Below, piece after piece: positions 24,196-35,996 of a DNA stretch of 64,000 nucleotides. The stretch comes from Absidia repens. Its lineage: Eukaryota > Mucoromycota > Mucoromycetes > Mucorales > Cunninghamellaceae. How positions within the stretch are numbered: the stretch's first letter is position 1; each line of letters begins with the position of its first letter. Below the pieces are notes generated by a model, which saw nothing but the letters and a program-made list of their open reading frames with translations, was not told the DNA's origin and ran no database searches. Where the stretch lies: positions 1,178,001-1,242,000 of the forward strand of contig MCGE01000010.1 in NCBI GenBank assembly GCA_002105175.1, in the 5' to 3' direction. The position numbers and the translations under genes are program-made.

Positions 24196-25984
24196 TCACG
24201 CATTTAGTAGTGGATCAGTCGAGTCTACAGATAAACCATCAGCATCATGATGATTAAGCTTGAGTTCGGCTACTTGAATACGATGGTGGATTTTTCGTGC
24301 TTCCGCATGCCAATCAACGATCCATAAAAATATAACTTGTAACCCTGCACTGAGGAATAAAGCTATTGTCAACCCCGTCCATAAACCAGTCAATGCCCAA
24401 TCTAACTTGAAAGTGAGAATATAACCGATCGGTGCTGCTACAGCGTAATAGGCAAATACATTGAGATAGGCAGCCACCTTTTGTCGTCCCAGGCCACGGA
24501 TAATACCACTAATAATAACCACAGAAAAAACAAAAAATTCAATACCTTCATTTCAAACATTCTTCTCCTCGCCCACAGACCCGTGTGTTTTTGATATCAC
24601 ATCATTTACCTGCTAATACCAGCTGCGCCATCGGCAATTTGGAAGAGAGCGCAAAGTGGTACAATAACACTGACTCTTCGAACAACATCTTGATCAGAAG
24701 TAAACATATAACCAAACCAAGAACGAGAGACAATGAAGAAGAGAGAGTTGAGAGTACCAAAAATAACGGCAAAAATCAGAGCCATTGATGACGCACGTTT
24801 AGCTTTGATCGCCTTGCCTTCACCAAGACAATTACCTACACGATTTGACGCAGTGATGGCAATTCCAAAAGGTATAGTATACGTAGCAGAAACCGATGTC
24901 AGTAAGATTGATTGCGCAGCAAGATCTATGGTACTAAGATAAGAAGCAGCCAGGGCGCTGAGTTCAAAGGACCACCATTCAACAGAGACAGCCACGACAC
25001 CGGGTAAACCCAAACGGATAAATGGTCCCCAATCAGATAAACATTCACGAGTCCAACCACCCCAAGCTTCAAGGCCATCCACAAATCGAATGTATGTCAG
25101 TAGCAAAATCAGCATTAACCAGTAGCTGAAACTTGTCGCGATAGGAGCACCAATGAATCCCATCTTGAAAGGTTCCACGTTCACCAACACATAGTTCAGA
25201 GCCAAATTGATCGGTGATGCAATAATCAACGAATAAGTAGAAGCCTGCATGATTCCTTGAGCTTGTAAATATTTCTTGATGGCTTCAAAAGCGATATAGG
25301 CGGGAGCACCAATCATAAGATATCTTAAGAATAATCCTATAATAAAAAAAGAAGGTCGAGCGTGAGAAAATAGTCATAGCTATTATAAGTTGACAATCCA
25401 TTGCACTTGATTTTACCTGCGTGTTCTGCCAAATCAGGTTCTTGATTCAACGCCAATAATATACGTTCACCATTCCACCATACCCCAGCAATTGGTAAAA
25501 ACATAATGCCTAAAATTACTAATGCCCGTTGAAGATGTACACCCACCAAAGTTTTGTCTTTTGCCCCTGTCCATGCTTGGCTGCATAAAGTGTCCAATGC
25601 TAAAAAAAAAAAAAAAAAATCAATTAAAGGTTAGCCATAAGAATACAATTGTAAGCAGCTCCATAACCTTTAACTATCTTTACCTGTGGCCATGCCATGA
25701 GCAATGCTCCATGCGGAAACTGACGCAAACATACTCGCTAAAGCTGCTGCTGCGAGCTGAGTAGCCCCAAGTCGACCCAGAGTAAACACAGAAGCCATTT
25801 GTAAAGAGTTTTGTAGTAAATAGGTGCCAATGACAGGAATAGAATTTTTCAGCAGCCATTTGAATTCTTTTTCCCAGGAGGAAGTGTCATGATCTATTTT
25901 CCCAGAAGGATTCACAAGGGGTGTATGTTCAGTAGGGGTGGCTGTTATGGAGGATCGCCGTAATGCTGTATTAGAGTTGGTCAT
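24196..25984 (-). CDS. MATE-family multidrug/toxin efflux transporter
   Basis: Four exons (25984-25684, 25599-25417, 25336-24610, 24508-24196) sum to 1524 nt, giving 507 residues. Multi-pass membrane protein of the MATE family, which exports cationic or amphipathic compounds in exchange for H+ or Na+. The soluble N-terminus contains TPTEHTPLVNPSGK. The core starts with two signature stretches, IPVIGTYLLQNSLQMASVFT and LGRLGATQLAAAALASMFAS, followed by MATALDTLCSQAWTGAK, a classic eukaryotic MATE motif. About 12 hydrophobic segments follow. The second half has DLAAQSILLTSVSATYTIPF and NRVGNCLGEG, also typical. The C-terminus is cytosolic and ends DPLLNA. Localisation (plasma membrane or vacuole) and substrate cannot be told from sequence. 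Confidence 0.94.
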
Positions 25985-26525
25985 GATACTTTTAATTCTA
26001 TACTTTGGTATGTGGTATAAATGAAGTCTTGTTTATTAAAAGTAAAAGAAGAAAAAAAGAAAAAAAGATAAGAAAAAAAACAAAGAAAAAAGAGGAGAGA
26101 GAAAAAAAGGGAAAAAAAGTTTTTTAAGGAATAAATTATACCTAAATTTGAACTCCCGATCTTTCGGTGGAACTTATAACAGTGACTCATGAATAATAGG
26201 GAAAAGGAGATATTTCTGCCATGCAGCTCAGAATATTATGCGGCCTTCTGATAATACCCCAATATGACTTGCCATTTGAGATTAGAAAAACCATACCCAC
26301 TGATATTATTAGATCAAGCATTGTCAGAACTGTAGATGATAAATAAAAAAATGCAAAAATCAGGGACCGATTTGGGATACCAGGCTTTATTTGGTAAAAA
26401 AAAAAAAAAAAGCCATATAGTAAATTTTGCTTAGACTGATAAAAAAAAAACGATGATGATCAAAAGCATATACAGTTTTATTCATGATGACAATAATATA
26501 ACTAAAAGGAGATGGATTATCACAT
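25985..26525. other. Intergenic between MATE gene and 258-aa gene
   Basis: Promoter side of the MATE gene with purine-rich A/G runs at 26040-26120, then AT-rich DNA. Nothing else recognised. Confidence 0.5.
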
Positions 26526-27302
26526 CTAAAAGAAAGATGCCCAATCATCGGATTTCATTTGTAATCCTTGTTGAACTGCCAATGTACGATTGCCTTGCGA
26601 TCGGCCAATCAAATGATCACGAATCATTTGGAGTCTACTCACCGCCTTTTTTTGGCCGTCGGTACCGTCGCCGTTTTGGTTTAACTCTTCCTTTGCTTCC
26701 TTGACTAATTGTGCAATAACAGGGGGTAAACCATAAATATCATCCACATAAGTCGAGTCATGCTTTTCAATATAAGATATAATATCATCTGTCAAGATCC
26801 ATTCTTCCATTTGCCGTTGTCTTTGCTTTTCTAACTCCGATAGGCTGTGCTGATGATCTGATTGGTGCTGGTAGCTACGATATGACATGGAGCCAGCCAC
26901 TAAGTCGTCACTGTAAACTTCATCATGACCAGAGGGATCATTAAAAATGGCCGAGACTTCTGAGCCATCCATTGGTGATATTGCTGGCAAATGTAGACGA
27001 CTATTTTGATGTAGTGAGTGGGCGGCCGTACTTGGCGGTGGCAATTGTGACGATGGTGGTTGTGATAAATCAAATGGCGTTTTACCGAATGAGGATGATG
27101 ACGATTGTGCTCGAGTAAAATGTTCAAAATCGCGATTCTGGTTCTGTCCTTGGGAGGTTGAGTGATCGTTGCCACTACGGAATAGAGTTGAAGAGGCTGA
27201 TGATTGATGTGGATGGTATTGACTGGCCTCAGCCAGTGTCTGATCATGATGATTTGTGTTATTTAATTGAGAAGGACCGGATTTGGCTGTTAGGAAACTC
27301 AT
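26526..27302 (-). CDS. Unrecognised 258-residue protein
   Basis: Single uninterrupted frame of 258 codons starting MSFLTAKSGPSQ. Residues 1 to about 160 are low complexity, rich in Ser, Gln, His and Pro, and probably disordered. The last 90 residues look folded and helical: EKQRQRQMEEWILTDDIISY, then DIYGLPPVIAQLVKEAKEEL, then KAVSRLQMIRDHLIGR, ending in DDWASFF. The mixture of a disordered N-terminus and a compact helical C-terminus suggests an adaptor or regulatory subunit, but I do not recognise the family. Its start is divergent from Nbs1, with about 850 bp between them. The uninterrupted length and codon use make it a likely real gene. Confidence 0.7.
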   Translation of the reverse strand: MSFLTAKSGPSQLNNTNHHDQTLAEASQYHPHQSSASSTLFRSGNDHSTSQGQNQNRDFEHFTRAQSSSSSFGKTPFDLSQPPSSQLPPPSTAAHSLHQNSRLHLPAISPMDGSEVSAIFNDPSGHDEVYSDDLVAGSMSYRSYQHQSDHQHSLSELEKQRQRQMEEWILTDDIISYIEKHDSTYVDDIYGLPPVIAQLVKEAKEELNQNGDGTDGQKKAVSRLQMIRDHLIGRSQGNRTLAVQQGLQMKSDDWASFF

Positions 27303-28148
27303 TTCTTATGTAAAATTAGGGAAAGAGAATAAAAATAAAAAAAAGGAAGAAAAAGGAGAACTAAGTGTCTTACAAACGGCGCAGAGCGCCCAAGAAAAAT
27401 ATATATAAATATTAAGCGAATCGGAAGCAACCATGTGATATTTACAAAGCAAACAATAAAGCACACGTCTTCTGATGTATCTCCTATAAAAACACCTTCT
27501 CTTGTTAAAATTATTATTTCTCCAATCAACTTCATACCTGGTAATTTTTTTTTTTGGTTTTTTTTTTTGGCTTTTCGGTTTTTTTTGTGATTAATTATCA
27601 AAACTAATCTTATCAAGTTGATATACTATTTAGGGTTTTTGTCGGGGAGTGAAAGTAAATTACTTGAAAAATCTCAAGAGGATAGTGAACAAGTTGTTTT
27701 TTCAGGAGTTCGGAGATTGGAGTAGTAATAGTAGGGAAACGACGGAAGTAATTTTTTGTTACCACTGCATTTCAGTTGTGTCAATATTTCTTTTTGCCTA
27801 CGCTCATAAATGTCTCTGCTCTAGAAATGGCTTTTAGCGGTCTACGGTGACTTTCTGTCAATGTTTCTTTATTTTTGACAAACCTATTATATGACCGGCC
27901 TATCCTATCACATTGGACCATTATTAATGTAAATGGTGCGTCATCCAAAGAGCGCTTTTTATATTAAGCGGCTTTGGTCCGTGCATGTAGCATTAAGGAA
28001 ATGGAGGCGCAAAAGATTATGTTCTGTTATATTCATTTACAAAATAGAGTCTGTCTTTTAAACCTCCGCTGGAGCCATTTTCTGAAAATCAAAGCAAAGT
28101 TATATTTTTTCGGGTCTTCCGCCTTTTTTCCTTTCTTCTCCACGCTCA
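27303..28148. other. Divergent intergenic region (258-aa gene / NBS1)
   Basis: Shared upstream region of two divergent genes. A/T runs around 27330-27360 and 27545-27585; nothing coding recognised. The NBS1 ATG at 28149 lies directly after a CT-rich stretch, as is usual for this genome's 5' UTRs. Confidence 0.5.
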
Positions 28149-30893
28149 ATGTGGTTTCTATGTGCTCTCGAAGATGGTCAAGGTAGGTGACTCTTAGTAT
28201 GTGTCATTTCGAAGAAGAACCTCACAGAAAATAAAACATTCTTTATTGTTTTAGAAAAAACAAGAACACTATTACGACCTGGTTCGCGGTATACACTAGG
28301 ACGGAAAGGTAATGAACAGATCTTGAATATACAAGCTATCAGTGTTTGCTTACATATTGAACTATTGCTTTGTTATTATCATTTATCTAGACGCCGATAT
28401 ATTACCAGCTGTTATTGAGAAGACTATCAGTCGAAAACACGCCACACTGAATGTTGAACAAATGACTGCGGAAAACGTGGTAAGGCATGACACATCGTTG
28501 CGACTTTTATTGTCATATAATAACGGCTTTTTGCATTTAGAAAGACATCGATTGGAAACCTTATGTGCACTTCCATGATCTTGGCTCGAAATTTGGATCT
28601 TCTATCAATTCTGTCCATGTCGAAGGGATCTCACTTGATCAAGGAGTGTATCTGAATGATGGCGACACGTTGAAAATCGGTACGAAAACTGGTATGTTTC
28701 GGTAAGTGGTATTTTGTGTATTGTAAAAACTACATGGTCCAGCTCACTTTTTTTATTTGTTTTTTGTTTTGGCTTTAGTCTTTCTTGGCAGCCTTTGATA
28801 ATCTGTCGACAAGCCCTGTCACAAGCCGATAGGCAAAAACTGATTGCTGGTGCTCGAACAATAGGTAGAGGGAAAACATACATAATGTCGGGTACTGGTC
28901 ATTCATTTCTCCCATCAATTGCCCCTCCTTTTCTCTGTTTTAACAACTGTAGGTGCCAACGTCACGCAACTCATACGATCTCCTTATTCCCATCTTTTTA
29001 TGTCAAGCATTCAGATGAGCTTCAAGGTGGCACGCTGTGTGGCTGAGCGAAAACCAATTGTCTCTCAAAAATGGCTGGATACGCTGGTGAATTTGCCTGA
29101 CAAGAATTACACCTTTCCACCTGTTACTGACTACTTGCCTCCTATTGACGCCTCATGCGAAGGTCCGCTTGGGGTACCTGATTTTACACCAAATCAAGAC
29201 CGTGCACGCCTGTTTACTGGAAAGCGATTTATTTTTTTTGATGAAGAACAGGTAAGTGAAGGAAAAATGTACCTTTGAATTTATGCTAAGGTTTTGTTTT
29301 TGTTTTTTTGGTATTTATATAGCATCAACAACTATCGCCAATGATCGAAATTTGTAACGGCGATAGTGCGTTACTCAATGTAAGCAAGGCGGACCCTTTT
29401 GACGATGGACTTGGAAATGATGACACTATTGTTGTTGACAGCGAAAAACTACATGAAACTCATGCAGGAAAAAATATAGTCAACGCACTTGACTCTTTGT
29501 AAGTACATACGTAATACATACAAACAAAAAGTTGATTCTCATCATCCCTTTATTTCATTTATCTATTCGTTAACAGCCTAAAAAGAGTTGTAACCAGTAT
29601 GGAAATATGTTGGGCTATTCTTTATTGCTCTATTGATGTGCAGTGCAACACGAAATTCAATCTATCGACCCCTCATCCAGATGACCGTACCAGCGTTCCA
29701 ACATCCAGCTCTGTCGATAGCGAACCTAGAAATACATCCACCAAAACATCATCAGCATCGTCATCGTCAGCAATAAGTGAGCGAGCCAATACCGTTATAT
29801 CATCATCATCATCTATCAAGCAAAAGCAACCACCTCAGAATCGTCAAGCTTCCGACCTGCCACTATCGAAACCAATTGAAGGAAAACCAAATATGGTAAT
29901 AGTATATTCAAATGACATCGACGCACTAATGCAGATGTTCTTTTGTACTATAGGACTTTGATTTAGAGGACTTTTTTGATCAGATCCTGGGTGATGAACC
30001 CTCTCGTCCTCCACCAACAGCAAAGAACGCATCTCCGGAATCATCATCGACTATCCAACCTCCTCTCAATCGTAATATCTCAGATCACCAAGACCACACT
30101 TCGGCCTCTGATGAATTAGCAATCGAAGAACAAGGAGCAGTTGTGCATCATGACGCAAAAAAGACTATCGACAAAGGCAAATTCCGTATGCATGAACCAA
30201 TGACTTCCAGCAGCTACGACAGAACACCACCATCACCTATTGACGATGATATTGAACACTCTTCTAGACGAAAATCAAAAAAGGCACGGACTGCGAAAAA
30301 CGCCAGCACCACTACCACCACTACAGATCCACCACCAGCTCCTCGAAAACCATACATTCTTCCTGAATTGGAAAACGAAAAAGCAGATATTACAGCAGGG
30401 AAAAATTACACCAAAGTGGTATATACGAATCTTGTGGTTGCCCCTTCTCCCCCAAAAAACGACGGAGCACACCAGCAGCAACGGCAGCAAACATTACCAC
30501 AACCATCTGAAAGAATCAATTACAAAAAATTCAAAAAGGTAAGATAAAATAGAGCAACTAAATTGGGCATGATGTAATCTGATGGTTGTTTTATTGTTCT
30601 CTTGTGTGCTAGGCGATCCATCCTCTTCCAAGGGACCCTCTTTTTACTGTGGGCATGGTAGCCGGGTTTGATTCGGATATGGAAGGTAAATTATTAGAGT
30701 GTTGAACGGAGAGCAACAACTGAAGTTGTCTTTTTTTTGGGGGGGGCGGAGGAGAAGGCGGAGACGCTTCACTGACACGTATTATTTTCCTTCTCTTTCA
30801 GTAGAACCTGCGCCTCTGGCACCAGATATCGAAGATGACTTTTCTGAGATCAGGATTCGGCCAAACATGAAACGTGGAACGATGTGGAATTAG
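28149..30893 (+). CDS. NBS1: Nibrin (Nbs1), MRN complex DNA-damage sensor
   Basis: Eleven exons (28149-28182, 28255-28308, 28391-28479, 28541-28701, 28779-28864, 28953-29251, 29323-29498, 29577-29895, 29954-30538, 30613-30685, 30802-30893) sum to 1968 nt, giving 655 residues. Nbs1 pairs with Mre11 and Rad50 at double-strand breaks and recruits Tel1/ATM. The N-terminus MWFLCALEDG leads into an FHA domain (YTLGRKDADI, ISRKHATL, DLGSKFGSSIN), followed by tandem BRCT repeats (LSWQPLIICRQ, VSQKWLDTLV, RLFTGKRFIFFDEEQ). After a Ser-rich disordered region comes the Mre11-binding KKFKK motif (INYKKFKKAIHPLPRDPLF), and the C-terminus is acidic and basic. The first exon of 34 nt is easy to miss but matches the family's MWxL start. 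A poly(A) signal AATAAA lies near 30987. Confidence 0.93.
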
Positions 30894-31560
30894 AATCAGC
30901 TATATTATGTTATTCAGCTTGCGTTATCTACCCCTTTGTTATATAGTTTAGAATATCCTCCTTCATCCTTCGATTATGTATATACAATAAAAGAAAATTG
31001 AATATTATTAAATCAGACTTGACGTGATATTGTTTTGGAAGCAGGATATTAAATAAGGTTGGGATTATTTATTTATTCTTGTCAAAGGAAAGTCGATTAC
31101 AGTATACCATATCTTTGGTGGTTTTCTTTAGTATCGTTATCCATCGGGTGGTATGACAGGAGATGACTGTTTGCCGAATGTTGCTCGAGATTCTGTTGGT
31201 CAAAAATTCATAAGGTTCCTTGCGTTCTTGCCCAGGCCGGTTTTAATCTCCGTCTTATTAGTAGCAGGCAATTCAAAATTGACCCTTTTTTTTTTTACAA
31301 TTGAAACCAACGAAAAATGGTATTGAAAAAAAAAACACTGAATGTATTTACATTGAAATTAATACTTACATATATGATACAAAATAATAATTATATTTCT
31401 TCTTTTCGGGGATGGGCGAGTAGGGCTTACTTGGGTTTCTCTTGTCTGTGCTGATTCTTATTTGTGTTGCACTCTTTATATTGCTTTTTGGAGAAAGTCC
31501 TAGACTAAGGTAAAAGACAGGCAATTGTATGCAATGGCTCAGCTGCTTCATTTACATGGT
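30894..31560. other. Intergenic NBS1 / SWF1-like
   Basis: NBS1 3' flank with a poly(A) signal near 30987, then AT-rich DNA. It may contain the missing first exon of the downstream DHHC gene. No other gene seen. Confidence 0.45.
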
Positions 31561-31565
31561 TTGTT

Positions 31566-33121
31566 TTATTATACTTGAAAATTGGTAGACATGGTATAGT
31601 TGGTAAAGCTCACAAGTTTTTGACATCTACATTCCCGAATGTCATCAGGTAAGAAAATATTGATTTTTGGTGTATACAACGATATAGGACTTTCTAACTT
31701 TACTCTTCTTGTTCACATAGTTTATTACTACGAAAATTGATTGGACAACGAAATTTAAAACGACTGAGCAGTTGCTGGTCATACTGCTGTGAATCTCGCA
31801 ATCCGTTTTTACAGGTACCGTTTTACAAATCATAAAGTAGGGGCTAGTGCTTATACGCTTTTGCGTTTTATTCTTCTAGATTTTTTTTGTACTCCTGACA
31901 TCTGTTTCTATTGGTGGCTTCTTGGTGTTTGCTTTACCACATATTCCTGGTATATATCTTGGGCCCATCCATTTGTAAGTATCAAAAAGAACAAAGGAGA
32001 TACATTAAACCGAAGAGGATTCAACTTCAACTGACACAACTTCATTGTCTTATAGGTATATCATTCCTTGCCAAATTATCTGGTTGTATGTGGCCTATTA
32101 TATTGCATGTAGCGCAGATCCTGGCACTGTTACGAAAGAAAATGCTCTCTTCTATATTGATTTGTTTCCATATGATGAACTTCTTTATACGTCCAAAGAT
32201 TGTACTACATGTCTATTGCCCAAGTAAGTGCGTGATGGTTGTGTATCAAAAAACTGCCTCTGATACATTATTTATTTTCTTTAGACCGCCAAGATCGAAG
32301 CATTGTTCAATGTGCAAGTCATGCATCAGTAAACTGGATCATCATTGTGCATGGCTGAACCAATGTGTGGGCTACAACAATCATCGATACTTCTTTTTGT
32401 TTTTGTTTACTTTGACCCAGTTTTGTGCCTATGGATTTTATCTGTGCTTCCAAGTGTATCGTGGTATGATTATTGAATGGGGTTTGGATCATGCGTACCT
32501 GCTTGACCGACGAACTGGGGAGCAAATTCCATTAAGCTTTAGAAAGGCTATGACTGTAAGCAATAGAAGAGGTATATATGATCCCATCATATTCTGATAC
32601 TTTCTTTTTTGTATTCAAAAACAAAATAGCATATCCTGCATAGAGACCGAATTATTGGTTCGATTGGCATTTTATCATTTGTAATTACGGTTGTCGTCTT
32701 TATATTTATGGTATACCAGTAAGTAAACTCGCCTCATGAATTATTTTTTTTTTCATCTGCAGTTTTACTGATTTGTCCGGAATAACATTTTAGATTGTAT
32801 CTGGCTGGTCGTGGACTTACTACCAACGAAGCATTCAAGTGGGAAATGCTTGAAGATGCTATTGATCGAGGGGATATTTGGATTGTAGAGGAAACACTTA
32901 CAACAAAACCAACAACCAACGGCAGCACCGCCACAAGTAGTAATGAAACACGTCAATTTGCTCGGAACCGACGACAAAAAACGAAACCTGATCCTTCCAA
33001 TACCATCTCCTCTATCAAGGAACGACAAGTCAAAAGTTTGGATGAAGTCGACAACATTTATGATCTTGGATTTAAACAAAACCTTTTGCAAGTTTTCTTC
33101 CCGAAAATTCCACCCCATTAG
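31566..33121 (+). CDS. SWF1: Swf1-type DHHC palmitoyltransferase (N-terminus uncertain)
   Basis: Multi-pass membrane S-acyltransferase; Swf1 palmitoylates cysteines next to transmembrane segments of SNAREs and other ER/Golgi proteins. Exons end or start at 31648, 31721-31814, 31880-31974, 32056-32223, 32285-32555, 32630-32718 and 32794-33121. Visible: two N-terminal hydrophobic segments ([40 protein letters not shown]), then FPYDELLY, a Cys-rich domain ([17 protein letters not shown]) with the catalytic [20 protein letters not shown], two more segments, and a C-terminal [10 protein letters not shown] resembling yeast Swf1's end. The frame of the first visible exon ([14 protein letters not shown]) has no in-frame ATG. 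An ATG at 31556 would join it if one T were removed from the TTTT run just after. So either a base is extra or the true first exon lies upstream. Confidence 0.88.
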
Positions 33122-33469
33122 ACAGAATTAATATCATATAGTCAGTGTCCTTGTGTTTACCCATCCCCACTTTATATTGTATTATTTTTATGTATAGAAC
33201 CTCTAGTTTACTTATTATTTTAATAAGAATATACATGTATATTTTACCCACTCTTTTTTTTTTTGGGCAGGATTCAGGGGAATTTTTTTTTTTTTTTTTT
33301 TTTTTTGCGACTTGTGGCTGCAAAGATTGTGTTTTCAAAACTCCGTCAGTGTTGTGTTTAGTTTATGGGTCGGTGGAGTTTTTGCTATTATATTTGTTTT
33401 TTTTTTGTTTTTTTTTGTGTCAAGGATTATTTTTTTTATATATACACTCTTACCAAATTATATCGCCAT

Positions 33470-34446
33470 ATGCTTTCCAACTCTTTACATCGTGTAGCTC
33501 GACATTCGGCTCATAGACTTATCATTCAGCAATGTCAATACGCCACCAAGAAATCAGCAGCTTCGAAAATCAATCCTGACGCCGTGGATGTCTCTCAAGC
33601 TGTACGAGTATTGAAAGCCATGGAAGTAGGACATCCTTCTCACCAAATCGAAGCACACATCCAATGCAAGATTGAAAAGTCAACTCCTTTGATCCGTGGC
33701 TCTTTGGTCCTTCCTAAAAGCATCAAACAAGAAGCCACCATTGTGGTGTTTGCAACTGGTAAAAAGGCGGACGAAGCTCGTGCTGCCGGTGCTCAATACG
33801 TTGGTGGTGAAGAACTTATTGAACAAGTCCAAAAGGGTGAATTCAAGTTTGACAAGTGTATTTCTACTCCCCAAATGTTTCCTGCTGTCACCAAAATTGC
33901 CCGTATCCTTGGTCCAAAGGGATTGATGCCTACTGTCAAGAAAGGTACCATATATCAATATTTGAGCATCATGATGTTTTTGTGTGGGGAGGGAGGGGGC
34001 AGGAAGACATGATATTTAACTATATAATCTATTGGCTAGGTACTGTGACGGACGATGTGACAGATATTGTACGGAAATCAAAGAGCTCCTTCGATTTTAA
34101 AGGTGACAAGTATGGTGTTTTGCACACAGGTAAGGGACCCCCCCCCCTTTTTTTACATGATTTGTCAAGTTGATCACATTTTCTATTATATTTTTTGTAG
34201 GCATTGGAAAGGTTGAATTTGAATCAAGTGATATTGAAGGAAATCTGCAAGCTATTCTTGAAGAATTACGAGTATTTGGAAAGGCGAACAACCTCAAAGG
34301 TAAGAAAGAAGAATTGATGATGGTGGTTTGGATCAATAATACTAAGTTTTTCCTCTTTCAAATTTGATTTAGCTTTTATTCAAACTGTGTCCCTCTCATC
34401 TACTCGTGGCCCTGGTATCGCTATTGCCAATGGTGCGTCTTTGTAA
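33470..34446 (+). CDS. MRPL1: Mitochondrial large-subunit ribosomal protein uL1m
   Basis: Four exons (33470-33944, 34040-34129, 34201-34299, 34373-34446) sum to 738 nt, giving 245 residues. The N-terminus MLSNSLHRVARHSAHRL is a basic amphipathic mitochondrial presequence. The rest is the uL1 fold: VLKAMEVGHPSHQIEAHIQC (with the expected Val/Ala pattern), KKADEARAAGAQYVGGEEL, and KIARILGPKGLMPTVKKGTV, the uL1 signature, then the C-terminal SSTRGPGIAIAN. It forms the L1 stalk of the mitoribosome and controls exit of deacylated tRNA. The next gene is another mitochondrial large-subunit protein, in the same orientation. The first intron follows the codons for the PKGLMPTVKK signature. Confidence 0.95.
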
Positions 34447-34769
34447 AACATCCTCCACACTTCCAAATCCTCTTCCTTTAGTCATTTAGTCTTCCTCACT
34501 TAGATGTATAGTAAAATCATTTCAAACTCTTTTATTTTATGTATCCCATTTTTTTCAGCCTTTTAAATAAAAAAGTATTTCTTTATGATATTGTCAAATA
34601 ATTTTGATGTATGGCTTTTTTGTAGTGGAACGGTGGATGTGACAATTTTTGATGGTCGGGAAACCAATTTGTTTTTTTTTCGTTTTTTTTTTTCGTCTTC
34701 ACCTCTCCAGGGTAAACAAAATAAAAACGCTCTTGTCTTTTATTTTTTTATTTTTATTTTTTTTTATCA

Positions 34770-35679
34770 ATGTTGCGAACATTATCTAGACGATTGAACG
34801 CCACTTATCGGCCCGTTAAATTACATAGCAACGCACGATCATTCAATACAAGTCAAGTGGCGGCTTCTTCACATGGCTTATTACGATTGAAGGAATACTA
34901 TGACAGCACTTTGGCCGAAGACCTTATGATATTGGGATACGACCATTCTCGTGTGGCCCCTTCTAAGTCCAAATACCCTGACCTGGAAGTTCAAATCGAT
35001 CGTGCCTTACAAGCTACTGGAGAACAACAAGACGACACAGTAGCAGCTGATACTCCTTATGTCACCCGTACTCGTAAAGGTGGTAAACCTGTCAAACCAA
35101 TTACACCTTTGAAAAGTGCCAATGTTGTTCCCCGTCTGGACAAGATTACCTTACATGCTATGATCAAGGATGCTATTGGAAACAAGAGTAATTTATTATC
35201 AGCATTTATGGCGTTCCAAAGTATTACTGGTATTCGACCTGAAGTAGTATATGCCCGAACCTCGGTTGCCAATTGGAAACTTCGGTAAGAATAGTTGTTA
35301 TAATTGAAGTGCAAAGTGGAAATGCGTTACTGATTTGGTTATTTGATTTGGTTGTTACAGGGAAGGTATGCCTATTGGTGTCAAGGTGACCTTACGTGGA
35401 GAAGAAATGTATCAATTTATGGACAAATTAGTGGAAATTGTATTACCTCGATTGAAGGAATGGCCTGGCATGTCCATAACAGCTGGTGATGGAAATGGAA
35501 ATGTGGCTATTGGATTCCCTCCTTCTGCATTGGCTCTCTTCCCTGAAATCGAAAGCTCCTTTGATGTTTATCCTAAAATGACTGGATTCGATGTGACATT
35601 TAATACTAGCGCCTTTACAAACACCGATGGCCGCCTTCTATTATCAGGATTCTCGGTCCCCTTCACCAAAACTAAATAG
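34770..35679 (+). CDS. MRPL7: Mitochondrial large-subunit ribosomal protein uL5m
   Basis: Two exons (34770-35284, 35361-35679) sum to 834 nt, giving 277 residues. MLRTLSRRLNATYRPVKL is an Arg-rich presequence. The mature part has the uL5 features VVPRLDKITLHAMIKDAIGN, LSAFMAFQSITGIRPEVVYA, ANWKLREGMPIGVKVTLRGE and MYQFMDKLVEIVLPRLKEWP, ending SGFSVPFTKTK. uL5m sits in the central protuberance of the mitoribosome. The intron splits the Arg codon before EGMPIG. It is shorter than yeast Mrpl7 only by its extensions. A poly(A) signal AATAAA lies near 35830, after a (CA)n microsatellite at 35769-35784. Confidence 0.95.
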
Positions 35680-35768
35680 ATCCCTTTTGTATACTTCAAT
35701 TTTATTTCATTTATTTTTATTTTGATTCTCTCTTTTTTGCCCCTTTATTCATATTCTAGTTTATATTG

Positions 35769-35784
35769 CACACACACACACACA
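35769..35784. repeat. (CA)n microsatellite
   Basis: Eight or so CA units in the 3' flank of the uL5m gene. Confidence 0.9.
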
Positions 35785-35996
35785 TTAGTCTAGACTGTTT
35801 CTTATCATGCTTTTTATTTGTGTATCTTCAATAAAAAAAATCTATAGCATTCCATTGTTGCTTGCTTGTGAGCGGATCTTGAAAATCTCTGAAAAAAAAT
35901 TAAGACAATGGGCATTATTTGTTATCGCCTTCCTTTATCGTCTTTTTCACTTTTTTTCTTTTCTTTTTTTTTTGGCTTTTATTGTCTTTCCTTTCT

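Noticed and set aside
26120..26200. tRNA-like GAGTTCAAATTT motif on the minus strand
   Set aside because: Resembles a B box, but neither T-stem nor acceptor stem pairs, and no A box lies at the right distance.
35919..35996. Extra N-terminal leader for PDAT starting at 35919
   Set aside because: Adds a Phe-rich stretch from a T-rich 5' UTR; the ATG at 35997 gives the normal Lro1 layout with one membrane segment.
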